From: a virus
Length of the DNA stretch: 48,589 nt
Strand: one strand, 5' to 3'
Virus record (IMG/VR): IMGVR_UViG_3300009181_000008
Coordinates: 1-48,589 of that record
The notes under the pieces were generated by a model. That model was not told the DNA's origin, did not search any database, and saw nothing but the letters and a program-made list of their open reading frames with translations. The position numbers and the translations under genes are program-made. Below are positions 37,965 through 46,083 of the stretch, piece after piece (the stretch's first letter is position 1; each line of letters begins with the position of its first letter).

Positions 37965-40191
37965 AGACCACGACGCTTCGCGAGATCAGCTCGCCTACCA
38001 TAAGCGCGTACCAGATATTCAGTTCATGCTGAATGAGTATCAGCGCTCCGCCTACCATGGAACGATGGTATCGAAGATGGTCTACGCCGATGACGTTCGT
38101 TTGGCTAGGTGGCCGGGGCAGACTGACGATGGCAAAAAGCACAGCTACGCCCGTCCCGACGGCGACCCAGCGTTCCCTTTTGAGGGTGCGTCGGATGTAC
38201 GCGTCCGATTGGTTGATAGGCTTATAAACGAGCAGAAGGCCATGCTTATGCATGCCTTTAAAGCATGCACCCTTAAGGTTGGCGGCACTGAGATAATGGA
38301 CACTATGGCCGCCGCATCGGCAACTAACCTAATGCGTTGGCTCATTGAGACTAAGATGAAGCTGGAGATGCACCGCGAGGCCGAGCTTCTAGCTGATTAC
38401 CATATCCACTACGGCTGGGCTATCGTCCAGATTGGTTGGGATCGTCAGATGGGCAAGCGCACCCAGACCATAAGCATGCAGGAGCTAGCTCAGGCGGCTG
38501 AAGCGTCTAAGGCCGGCGGCCAAGAGTCGGGCATGATAGGCTCACTCGTCGCTGCAATTGGAGACCCGCGCAAAGAAGATTACGCCCTTCAACTCATCCA
38601 GCAGCTGCTTCCGAATATGGGAGACCCGCAGCTCCGCAAATGCATCCAAGACCTTCGCGAAAAAGGCGAGGGCATTGTCGAGGAGCAATACATAGCTAGA
38701 AACCTGCCCGTCGTGACAGCCCTTAAGCCCTACGATGAAGTGTGCTTCCCCCCTGAGACGTCGGACTTGCAGAAGGCTCGCATTATATTCCGCCGGCAAT
38801 ACGTCACGGAGGTCGAGCTAAGGTCTATGGCCGAAGTGGATGGCTGGAAGTCGGACTTTGTCGAAGCGGCAAGCAGGACCATGGGCAACCATTACTACTT
38901 CAATGACCCCAATCTAGTGCCAACCACCACGATGTTAAACTCCAACATCCAGCGCGGCGACAACCTGATCGAGATCGTGTGGGCCTATTACCGTCAGCTA
39001 GACAAGGACAACGTCCCAGCCATATACTACACCGTGTTCTGCCCTCAGGTAGGGTCAGACATGTACGCGAAGCAGGAGATGCTGAACTACGCACATAATG
39101 ACTATCCCTTCATCGACATACGCTACGAGCGAAGCCGACGTCAGGTAACAGAGTCGAGGGGCATCCCCGAGCTGTGCAAGACGGAGCAGGATGAAATTAA
39201 GGCTCAGCATGACGCAATCAGGGATAGGACCGCTATAGAGGTGCTTCCGCCCGTCAAGGTCGTTAAGCGCATCGGCGCCCTTAACAGGATAGCTCCCGGA
39301 CAAGTCCTGCCTGTCACCAACAAGGATGACTACACTTGGCTAGAGCCCCCAGCAGGTCGAGCTGAGTACGCATTTCAAGTCATTGAGCAGATCGAGAAAA
39401 ACCTTGGAAACTACTTCGGCTTCCAAGTCGGAGAAAAGCCAATCGACCCAACGAAGATACAGATGATCCAGCAACTGCGGGTCGACAACTGGCTCATGTT
39501 CTGGACTAGGGCGTACACCCAGATGTTCTCTCTGTGCCTTCAGTTTATGCCAGAGGAGGAGATAATACGCATCACCGGCTCCCCGTTGAAGCAAGGCATG
39601 TCAGACATCCACGCCCAGTACGACCTTAACGTCAGGTTCGACATCCGCGACGCAGACCCGGACTTCGTTCGCGAGAAGCTCAAGTCTATCATCGAGACTG
39701 TTGTTCCTCTGGATGTATCCGGAGTCATTGACCGAGATAAGCTGGTCAAGCTGGTCATTGAGTCCATAAGCCCTGATGCCGCGCGCGAGCTCGTCATCGA
39801 TAAGGCCACCGCATCACAGAAGCTGTATAAGGACGTCACCAGCGATATAGCTCTCATGATGCTTGGCAATGAAGCTCAGTACGTAGAAAACGACCCACAG
39901 GCCTCATCTAAGCTGCAGTTCGCTCAGGAAATCCTACAGAAGAACCCGAAAGCCCAGCAGGCCGCCGGCGGAGACAGGATATTCCAGATATTGCTGGAGA
40001 ACTACATGAAGCAGCTTCAGTTCTCCGTGGACCAAGAGAAGAACAAGCAGATAGGTCGAGTCGGCGTATCGCCTGCGTCCGAAAAGATCCAAGAGGAGTT
40101 CGGTAAGGCCGCTGAAGAAGCGCAACAGCAGCAGGCAGCCCCCGAGCAGGCTCCTCCACAAATGCCCGGCCCAACCGGAATGCAGTTTTAA
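37945..40191 (+). CDS. Portal protein (748 aa)
   Basis: Large podovirus-type portal. Evidence: position after the terminase and before scaffold and capsid; length typical for the P22-like size class (700-750); the N-terminal region ending PFEGASDVRVRLVDRLINEQ (about 74-93), characteristic of many phage portals; a long middle with YRQLDKDNVPAIYYTVFCPQ and AQHDAIRDRTAIEVLPPVK; and a C-terminal helical, Gln/Pro-rich tail (QQQQAAPEQAPPQMPG). Twelve copies would form the vertex ring for packaging and ejection. It overlaps the HTH gene by 20 bases. Confidence 0.85.
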   Translation: MAQIKYKDHDASRDQLAYHKRVPDIQFMLNEYQRSAYHGTMVSKMVYADDVRLARWPGQTDDGKKHSYARPDGDPAFPFEGASDVRVRLVDRLINEQKAMLMHAFKACTLKVGGTEIMDTMAAASATNLMRWLIETKMKLEMHREAELLADYHIHYGWAIVQIGWDRQMGKRTQTISMQELAQAAEASKAGGQESGMIGSLVAAIGDPRKEDYALQLIQQLLPNMGDPQLRKCIQDLREKGEGIVEEQYIARNLPVVTALKPYDEVCFPPETSDLQKARIIFRRQYVTEVELRSMAEVDGWKSDFVEAASRTMGNHYYFNDPNLVPTTTMLNSNIQRGDNLIEIVWAYYRQLDKDNVPAIYYTVFCPQVGSDMYAKQEMLNYAHNDYPFIDIRYERSRRQVTESRGIPELCKTEQDEIKAQHDAIRDRTAIEVLPPVKVVKRIGALNRIAPGQVLPVTNKDDYTWLEPPAGRAEYAFQVIEQIEKNLGNYFGFQVGEKPIDPTKIQMIQQLRVDNWLMFWTRAYTQMFSLCLQFMPEEEIIRITGSPLKQGMSDIHAQYDLNVRFDIRDADPDFVREKLKSIIETVVPLDVSGVIDRDKLVKLVIESISPDAARELVIDKATASQKLYKDVTSDIALMMLGNEAQYVENDPQASSKLQFAQEILQKNPKAQQAAGGDRIFQILLENYMKQLQFSVDQEKNKQIGRVGVSPASEKIQEEFGKAAEEAQQQQAAPEQAPPQMPGPTGMQF

Positions 40192-40194
40192 CCT

Positions 40195-40485
40195 ATGAGC
40201 AAACAAAAAGAAGACTGGGTAACTAAATCATTCTCGGCCACCGACCCTAATAGCGTAGAGCTATTTAAAGCCGTGCTAGTCGTCATTGATCAAGGCCTGC
40301 AAATCGAAATGTCGCGCGTGATGTCAGCCAACACTACTGGCGAGGCTCGCATCCATTCGGCTGGAAGGCTTGATGCGTTCAACGACATACTTGTGCACCT
40401 GCAGGACAAAAGGGACTCCGCGCTTAAGCCGAATGCGGGTCAAACCGGGGCTCCGCAGTCCACTAACTTGCGTACCGGCCCGTGA
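40195..40485 (+). CDS. Hypothetical structural-operon protein (96 aa)
   Basis: Family not recognised. It has a helical core (NSVELFKAVLVVIDQGLQIE, then ARIHSAGRLDAFNDILVHLQ) and a disordered Asn/Thr/Gly-rich C-terminus. It starts three bases after the portal stop and is followed by 52 non-coding bases containing a short ACGTC/GACGT inverted repeat. Location between portal and scaffold suggests a small head or connector factor, but nothing in the sequence fixes this. Confidence 0.65.
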   Translation: MSKQKEDWVTKSFSATDPNSVELFKAVLVVIDQGLQIEMSRVMSANTTGEARIHSAGRLDAFNDILVHLQDKRDSALKPNAGQTGAPQSTNLRTGP

Positions 40486-40537
40486 GGACCATTTCTACTT
40501 ACGTCTCTGCGGACGTTAAACGCTGACATCCATCTAC

Positions 40538-41491
40538 ATGGAAAACGACCAACAGCCACAAGCTGACCTCGAACTTGGGAACGAGTATAATAACCCCATG
40601 CAAAATGCTGGACCAGCCGAGCCCAGCAAAAACCAAACTCCGGAAGATTTCTTCTCCCGGATACTGTCTGGCGGCCAGACGGAACAAACCACCGACGTGG
40701 AGTCGTCGGAAGCGCCCGAGGCAGCAATGCCAGAGGCAACCACAGAAGCCGAAGAAGTAGAAGTACAGTCCCAGAACTCTGAGCGCCCCACCAAAGGCAT
40801 ACAGAAGCGTCTGGATAAACTTACTGCCCTAAGGCGAGAAGCCGAGGAAAGAGCTAAGCAGTTAGAAGGTGAAGTTGCCGATCTCAAGCGATCAAAGGCC
40901 ACGCCAGCACCAAGTGCGTCCAATAACCCATATGGACATATCGAAAGTGTGAGCGAAATTCAGGCCGAGTACGAGAAACAGCGACAGATACGTCTATTCT
41001 GCGAGCGTTACCCGGACGGATACTACCCAGAGCAGGGTGAACCAGTAGGCAAAGAGAATATTGCGAAGGCTAAGGTCAACGCACTCCGAGCTATCGAGGA
41101 ACACCTACCGCGTCATGCCCAGTATCTGGAAACGAAAGACCAAGCTAGGAAGTCCGCCGCAAGCGAGTTCTCTTGGCTTAATGATCCAACCGACGAACGA
41201 GCGATGAAGGCCAAGGCCTTTATTGATGCGGTCCCGGAGATTAAGCGTTTCCCAGATTATGAGATGTACGCGGCGCATATGGTTAATGGTCTTACGAGCT
41301 ACCAAGCTCAAAAGGCTAGGACCAGACAGCAGCCTGCGCGAGTTCCGATGCAGCCATCCGTATCGTCATCCGCCCCAAGCCGTCCTTCACAGGGCGACAG
41401 CAAGATGGATGGAGCTATGAGTATGGAGCGCTATCGCAAGACGGGATCTATGGATGATCTGGCCGACGTGTTTAAAAACAAGTTCGTCTAA
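40538..41491 (+). CDS. Scaffold protein (317 aa)
   Basis: Identified by position between portal and major capsid and by composition. The N-terminus is acidic, Gln/Glu/Ser/Pro-rich and disordered (1-85). Then comes a coiled coil (LDKLTALRREAEERAKQLEG, about 89-130), then a mixed helical region. The C-terminus is basic, with Ser/Pro/Gln linkers and a final short helix (SMDDLADVFKNKFV), the usual capsid-binding helix of scaffolds. It would template the procapsid and leave before DNA entry. A protease is not evident nearby. Confidence 0.7.
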   Translation: MENDQQPQADLELGNEYNNPMQNAGPAEPSKNQTPEDFFSRILSGGQTEQTTDVESSEAPEAAMPEATTEAEEVEVQSQNSERPTKGIQKRLDKLTALRREAEERAKQLEGEVADLKRSKATPAPSASNNPYGHIESVSEIQAEYEKQRQIRLFCERYPDGYYPEQGEPVGKENIAKAKVNALRAIEEHLPRHAQYLETKDQARKSAASEFSWLNDPTDERAMKAKAFIDAVPEIKRFPDYEMYAAHMVNGLTSYQAQKARTRQQPARVPMQPSVSSSAPSRPSQGDSKMDGAMSMERYRKTGSMDDLADVFKNKFV

Positions 41492-41503
41492 ACCAAAAAG
41501 ACC

Positions 41504-42838
41504 ATGGCATCGCTCTATGAACGGGAATTCCAAAATCAGCGCCCCCTCCCCGGCGCTCGCATCGGTATCCGAGAAGAACTCTCGGACCTGATCCTCAACG
41601 TCGACGCTAAGGACACGCCCATCTCCTCGATGGCTAAGCGTGGCTCTAAGCCCGGCAACACGACCTTCCGCTGGCAGGTCGATCGTAACCCGGAACCCTC
41701 GATCGAGCTCGGCATCCTTGACGGTGCTGACGTCGATCCGACCTCTCCGTCCACCAACCCTGAGTTCAAGGAGTACACCAAGAACTACCGAACGGAAGTT
41801 GAAAACAACATCCACATGTTCCGTAGGTCTGTCCACGTGTCCAACCTGACGCAGGATATCCTGAACATCGCCGGCGTTAAGGACGAGCTCTCTCGTCAGC
41901 TCTCGAAGGCCACCATCGACCTGAAGCGCTCCATGGAGCTCACCTTCACGTCTGATATCCTTCCTGCGTTCGACAACGGAACCCTTCCCTACCGCACCCG
42001 ATGCCTCACCGCTTGGATCAAGCCCGAACTCGCCACCGCTACCGTCAATACCCAGACGAAGTATGGCATTCAGGCCTCTAACAGCGGCCTCGGCAACTAC
42101 AGGCAGGAAATTCGCGGCATCAACGAGAACTTCACCACCCCCGCAACGTCCATCATTGGTACCGGCCTCACCGTCGATGAGCTCTCCGAGAACGACGTTC
42201 AGGACGTGATGACTTCGGTCTACGAACAGACCGGACAGTTCCGCTCCCATGAAGCCGTCGTTGGAACGTCGCTCAAGCGTCAGTTCACCAACCTCGTCTA
42301 CACCCAGCGCGCTCCTGCCGACACCAGCAAGATCACGAATAACCGCGACGCCAACTCGGATACCATCAAGGCTTCCGTGGACGTGTTCGAGGGTGACTTC
42401 GGCCGTCTCTCGCTGATCCCGTCGCAGTTCCTGCATGCTGGCGTCAATCCGTACACCATCAAGTTCGTCTCCGGCGATGCCGCTGGCGAATACCATGTGT
42501 ACGACGGCGACACCTCCATTGCCGCTAACCTTGTCGATAACAAGGTCACGTGGTCTGGCGATGTCCCGACGATCACCGCCGGCACGAACAACGCCAAGTA
42601 CGCCACTGAGGCCGACGCCAAAAAGCACGTGAACCTTCACGCGCAGAACGCGAAGACCAAGGGCTTCATCATTCCGTGGGAATACCTCGAAATCCGCTAC
42701 GGTGGCAACATCGCGCAGGTTCGTGAGCTCACCGAAAACGGTGGTGGTCCTCGTCGCATGATGGAAGCTATGGCTGCTCTGGTCGTCCAGAGCCCCCTGT
42801 GCTTCGGCATGTTCGACTACAAGGCTAACGACGCCTAA
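41504..42838 (+). CDS. Major capsid protein, SU10/HK97-fold type (444 aa)
   Basis: The N-terminal GARIGIREELSDLILNVDAK, then DTPISSMAKRG, then a Trp-containing strand (FRWQVDRN), then VENNIHMFRRSVHVSNLTQD, resemble the SU10-type major head protein family (formerly DUF5309), an HK97 fold. It directly follows the scaffold. Codon use differs sharply from the neighbours: 2 of 25 Arg codons are AGG and no ATA is used, with strong C/G preference at third positions, as expected of the most highly expressed gene. The ATG is preceded by AACCAAAAAGACC, with no Shine-Dalgarno. One Cys only. Confidence 0.8.
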   Translation: MASLYEREFQNQRPLPGARIGIREELSDLILNVDAKDTPISSMAKRGSKPGNTTFRWQVDRNPEPSIELGILDGADVDPTSPSTNPEFKEYTKNYRTEVENNIHMFRRSVHVSNLTQDILNIAGVKDELSRQLSKATIDLKRSMELTFTSDILPAFDNGTLPYRTRCLTAWIKPELATATVNTQTKYGIQASNSGLGNYRQEIRGINENFTTPATSIIGTGLTVDELSENDVQDVMTSVYEQTGQFRSHEAVVGTSLKRQFTNLVYTQRAPADTSKITNNRDANSDTIKASVDVFEGDFGRLSLIPSQFLHAGVNPYTIKFVSGDAAGEYHVYDGDTSIAANLVDNKVTWSGDVPTITAGTNNAKYATEADAKKHVNLHAQNAKTKGFIIPWEYLEIRYGGNIAQVRELTENGGGPRRMMEAMAALVVQSPLCFGMFDYKANDA

Positions 42839-42850
42839 TTAATCGAGGTC

Positions 42851-43189
42851 ATGGAACAGCTGCCAGCTCTCCATGAGTCCATACCGGACGAGCTTCTCAA
42901 GCCTATGCTTGAGGAGTTTCGCTCCGGGTGGAACCTCCGTAAGGTCCAATCAGAGGCAGCCCGAAAGCTCATCGCGGAGACCAATAAGGATGAGCACCAA
43001 TTTTCCGAAGGGCTTGGCCAGATGCGCGCCCGAATACCGATCGAATTCTATCAGCACATGAAGTTCCTATTTGGACACGGCATATGGAACGACAAGAAGT
43101 TCCTTAACCGGGTGCTGCAAGAAAACCCTGAGTTCAAAGTGAACACGGTGGCTAAGACTCAAATAGTAACCCCGGGGCTCTCCTTCTAA
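42851..43189 (+). CDS. Hypothetical head protein (112 aa)
   Basis: Family not recognised. The protein is predicted to be almost wholly helical, with Glu/Lys/Arg/Leu-rich helices and a central IPIEFYQHMKFLFGHG. It starts 12 bases after the capsid gene and ends one base before the next ATG. Position immediately after the major capsid suggests a head-completion or decoration factor. The presence of helices and absence of beta structure argue against a typical decoration protein. Confidence 0.65.
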   Translation: MEQLPALHESIPDELLKPMLEEFRSGWNLRKVQSEAARKLIAETNKDEHQFSEGLGQMRARIPIEFYQHMKFLFGHGIWNDKKFLNRVLQENPEFKVNTVAKTQIVTPGLSF

Positions 43190-43190
43190 C

Positions 43191-43922
43191 ATGGCAAAAG
43201 GCATCTCACCACAAGGCCAAGAAGGCCGCGACTATCAACGGGATCAGGCCGAAATGCTTAGGGACTCCGACATCACTAGGTCCCTGAATGAGGCATACCG
43301 CAAGCGGTTTGGCGGCCAGCCGCAGCAAGACCCTCGAAACGCTCAGAGGCAGGAGATGGAGCAGCAGCGTCCTATGCCGGAACAGCAAATGCCACCTCAG
43401 CGCCCCATGCCGGGCCAGCCTATGCCGGGCGGCGGCATGATCGACCCTTCTATCATAGCAGGCGAGCTCGACCAGTCTAATGGCGGTACTAACCCTGAGT
43501 GGGAAAGGGAGTACTACCTTAAAATTCTCGGCATGCTTGGCCTAGCAGGCCGAAGCGGAGCACCCGGCCCCGTCGGCCCAAATGGGTATGCAGCTCCGGG
43601 TAATGGCATGAACACTTTTAGGTTTGGCCAACAGAGTGACGGAATAAACAGCCAGCCCATGCAAGAGCACTACATGGATCAAAGGATGGAGCAAATTACT
43701 CCCCCTTCTAATGACTTTTACGACGACGACGACGGAGTAGAGAGGGAAAACGAAAATGGAATTCGAGTAGGCCCAAATGGGCGACCCTTAAGGCCAAGGA
43801 CTGGCCGAGGAGCCGGCAATGAGCACCTCCTTCCATTCCTTCCTCAATTTCATTCCGAAATGGGGATGCTTCCGGGTGGCGCAGGTCAGTTCATGATGCA
43901 GACCCCGTTTAAATTCCTGTAA
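43191..43922 (+). CDS. Pro/Gln/Met/Gly-rich structural-operon protein (243 aa)
   Basis: Family not recognised. Residues 40-85 consist of Gln, Pro and Met in approximate repeats (QRPMPEQQMPPQRPMPG), followed by a short helix with hydrophobic centre (EYYLKILGMLGLAG), then Gly/Pro/Asn-rich sequence and an acidic patch (YDDDDG). Most of it is probably disordered. The stop overlaps the next start by one base (TAATG). It may be a minor head protein or linker; no firm evidence. Confidence 0.6.
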   Translation: MAKGISPQGQEGRDYQRDQAEMLRDSDITRSLNEAYRKRFGGQPQQDPRNAQRQEMEQQRPMPEQQMPPQRPMPGQPMPGGGMIDPSIIAGELDQSNGGTNPEWEREYYLKILGMLGLAGRSGAPGPVGPNGYAAPGNGMNTFRFGQQSDGINSQPMQEHYMDQRMEQITPPSNDFYDDDDGVERENENGIRVGPNGRPLRPRTGRGAGNEHLLPFLPQFHSEMGMLPGGAGQFMMQTPFKFL

Positions 43923-44677
43923 TGCGTACCGCAAACTTCAGCGAGATACTATTCTCGGCCCTGCAGTTTTGCAGCCTAGACAGGAACCTTACTACTCCTG
44001 ATAGGTTCGCCATGATCCGTGATTTCGCAGGGCGCAGGCTCCAGAAAATATGGGAGTCCAATGACTGGCCTGACCTCAAAAAGTACACTGTTTGCCCTAC
44101 CGAGAACAACGGCGACAGGCGCAAGGTAACGCTCCCGGCCGACATCGGCCAAGTCATAGCCATATGGTCTAGGGACCCGCTTGGAACTACTCATGCAATA
44201 CAGAAAGATTTTGAGTCCGTCGACGACGGCTTCTACCTCCCAAGCGACTCCGACTCACAGGTCTGGGTCGAGCACCGCCCGGACTCTCCTGTTCTCAATG
44301 GAGATGCTTGGAGTGCCTCGGTATCCTACCACAAGGGAGCTCAGGTATATTATGATGCGGGATCGGAAAGCGGCTCTTTGGTCCCGCTGAACGGCTATCC
44401 AGTACAAGGTAACTTCTACAACTACACGGGAGACACTCCCTCTGTAGCCGGCACTAAGCCGACCATAGGCCCATGGGAAAAGGTTGGCATACCTAAGCTC
44501 TTTTCAGACTACATTGCGCAGGGAGCCTTCTCGGACTACAGCCGAGCCCAGATGACCCAAGACGTCAATACGCTTGGCTTTATCGAGAACCGCGCCGAAG
44601 AAGCAAAAGACCATGCCTTAGACCAAGTCCTTAGGCAGCAGGGCTCCACTAGGCGTATCAATTTCCGAGGATACTAA
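43922..44677 (+). CDS. Head-tail adaptor / tail tubular A-like protein (251 aa)
   Basis: The N-terminus (residues 20-60) has the helical pattern of podovirus adaptors: LDRNLTTPDRFAMIRDFAGR, then LQKIWESNDWPDL. Such proteins (P22 gp4, T7 gp11-like) attach below the portal. Residues 120-190 insert an aromatic/Gly-rich beta segment (VSYHKGAQVYYDAGSESG), and the C-terminus returns to helices (AEEAKDHALDQVLRQQGS). The position before fibre and nozzle genes fits. Start overlaps the previous stop (TAATG). Confidence 0.6.
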   Translation: MRTANFSEILFSALQFCSLDRNLTTPDRFAMIRDFAGRRLQKIWESNDWPDLKKYTVCPTENNGDRRKVTLPADIGQVIAIWSRDPLGTTHAIQKDFESVDDGFYLPSDSDSQVWVEHRPDSPVLNGDAWSASVSYHKGAQVYYDAGSESGSLVPLNGYPVQGNFYNYTGDTPSVAGTKPTIGPWEKVGIPKLFSDYIAQGAFSDYSRAQMTQDVNTLGFIENRAEEAKDHALDQVLRQQGSTRRINFRGY

Positions 44678-44680
44678 TCT

Positions 44681-44956
44681 ATGTTCAATAAAACCACCCC
44701 CCTCATCAAGCGGTTCAAGACGAAAACCTTTACGGCTTCCGCCACCGCCACCAAAATTGAGCCTGTCATGATAGGCGAACAGCGCATTCAGCTGCACATC
44801 CAGCCCAAGGCTGCCGACTGCGTCATTAAGTTTAACGACGGCGATGCCGACGGCCTTCTCATTGCAAGTGGCGGCATCTATATCATTGAAGGCTACCAAG
44901 GGCCTCTGTCCATCACCGGATCGGGAGTTATAGTCGTTTACGAGGGCGTGATCTAA
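44681..44956 (+). CDS. Small beta-rich structural protein (91 aa)
   Basis: Family not recognised. The whole protein reads as alternating strands (FTASATATKIEPVM, IQLHIQPK, CVIKFNDG, LLIASGGIYIIEGY, SITGSGVIVVYEG), giving a small beta sandwich. It overlaps the fibre gene start by one base. It could be a head decoration protein or a small tail component near the fibre; the sequence does not decide. Confidence 0.65.
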   Translation: MFNKTTPLIKRFKTKTFTASATATKIEPVMIGEQRIQLHIQPKAADCVIKFNDGDADGLLIASGGIYIIEGYQGPLSITGSGVIVVYEGVI

Positions 44957-46080
44957 TGGGATCGTCCTATTCGATCCCTCCGGAAAAGAACGTCGTCAAT
45001 GTTGGCGATGAGATTTCCCAGCAACTGATCGACGCGCTTAACGCCGCGCCGGCGCCTTCTTCCGGCAACCCGTATGCTACTGCCGCCGACATATCATCGG
45101 CCATATCAGCAATACCAGCGGCCTTGCCTCTGACCGGCGGGACGATGACCGGGGCAATTGACATTAACAGCGGAAATGCATCCACATCAAGTCACACAGA
45201 GTCGGCTATTTCGTTCACCAATACAGGTATAGCCTCGTGGCTTGATGCCGAGTCACTTGGAATAAATGTAAATGGAAACGCAATACAACTTAGTCCAAGC
45301 CAACTTTGGCTTTCTAATAGCACTTCTGGTAACGAGATTTTTGTTACGCCAGATGGATTACAAGGCGTTTTAAGCATCACTTTCAGTGACGGTTCAATCC
45401 AGACTACGGCTGGTTCTGGAACGCAAGGTCCTCAAGGTCCAGCCGGAACCAACGGAACCAACGGAACCGTTTGGAATTACCTTGGAGCATACGACGGCGG
45501 AATTACCTACGCACCTAACGACTATGTAACTCTTGATGGCTCAAGCTATGTGATGATTAATTTCATCGGCGCCGCCGGCTACAGCCCACTTGGCTATCCC
45601 GGATCATGGCAGCTGGTCGCCAGCAAGGGCGACCAAGGCCCTCAAGGTCCGCAGGGCAACGATGGCCCTCAAGGACCGCAGGGCAACGATGGCCCTCAAG
45701 GCTCAAGTGGAAGCAACGGAAACGATGGCGGTTCTTTTTCAGATGCAAGTTACGACGGCACTCCATACATCCGCATCAATCAGTCTTGGCAACCTCTCTC
45801 GTCATACGGTATTGGCGAAGCACCGAACAACGGAAGCCCATATGTCCGTATCAACAACGAATGGTCACCCATGTCGTACTACGACCAGAACAGCGGGGGA
45901 GGCGGTGGTGGTATTTCCGATGCTCCCGCTGACAACACATACTATATCCGCGTCAATAGTAGTTGGGCACCGGCCTTTAGGGATGCTCAGGGCAACGCAA
46001 GTGGTGACCCATTTTATCCTTTCGAGGTTAAGATTACCGTCAACAGCACGGACTACTGGATGCCTATCCGGCCAGTTTAA
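44956..46080 (+). CDS. Tail fibre with collagen-like segment and C-terminal repeats (374 aa)
   Basis: Modular fibre. Residues 56-66 LPLTGGTMTGA is a motif common in tail fibres. Residues 155-255 alternate short globular pieces with collagen-like Gly-X-Y triplets (GPQGPQGNDG repeated). Residues 257-350 carry three copies of a receptor-end repeat: DGTPYIRINQSWQPL, NGSPYVRINNEWSPM and NTYYIRVNSSWAPA, known from many phage fibres. It would trimerise and contact the host surface. It lies between a small beta-rich gene and the nozzle-like gene, three bases before the latter. Confidence 0.8.
   Translation: MGSSYSIPPEKNVVNVGDEISQQLIDALNAAPAPSSGNPYATAADISSAISAIPAALPLTGGTMTGAIDINSGNASTSSHTESAISFTNTGIASWLDAESLGINVNGNAIQLSPSQLWLSNSTSGNEIFVTPDGLQGVLSITFSDGSIQTTAGSGTQGPQGPAGTNGTNGTVWNYLGAYDGGITYAPNDYVTLDGSSYVMINFIGAAGYSPLGYPGSWQLVASKGDQGPQGPQGNDGPQGPQGNDGPQGSSGSNGNDGGSFSDASYDGTPYIRINQSWQPLSSYGIGEAPNNGSPYVRINNEWSPMSYYDQNSGGGGGGISDAPADNTYYIRVNSSWAPAFRDAQGNASGDPFYPFEVKITVNSTDYWMPIRPV
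45637..45701 (+). repeat. 27-bp tandem repeat encoding collagen-like triplets
   Basis: Unit GGCCCTCAAGG(T/A)CCGCAGGG plus CAACGAT occurs at 45637-45663 and 45664-45690, with a partial third copy to 45701. The two full copies differ at one base. Such repeats let fibre length change by slippage. Confidence 0.85.
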
Positions 46081-46083
46081 TTA

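Noticed and set aside
41387-42640. 417-codon open frame on the minus strand, antisense to the capsid gene
   Set aside because: It is a shadow of the strong C/G third-position bias of the capsid gene. It has low-complexity Val/Gly/Arg composition, no start signal and no neighbours in its direction.
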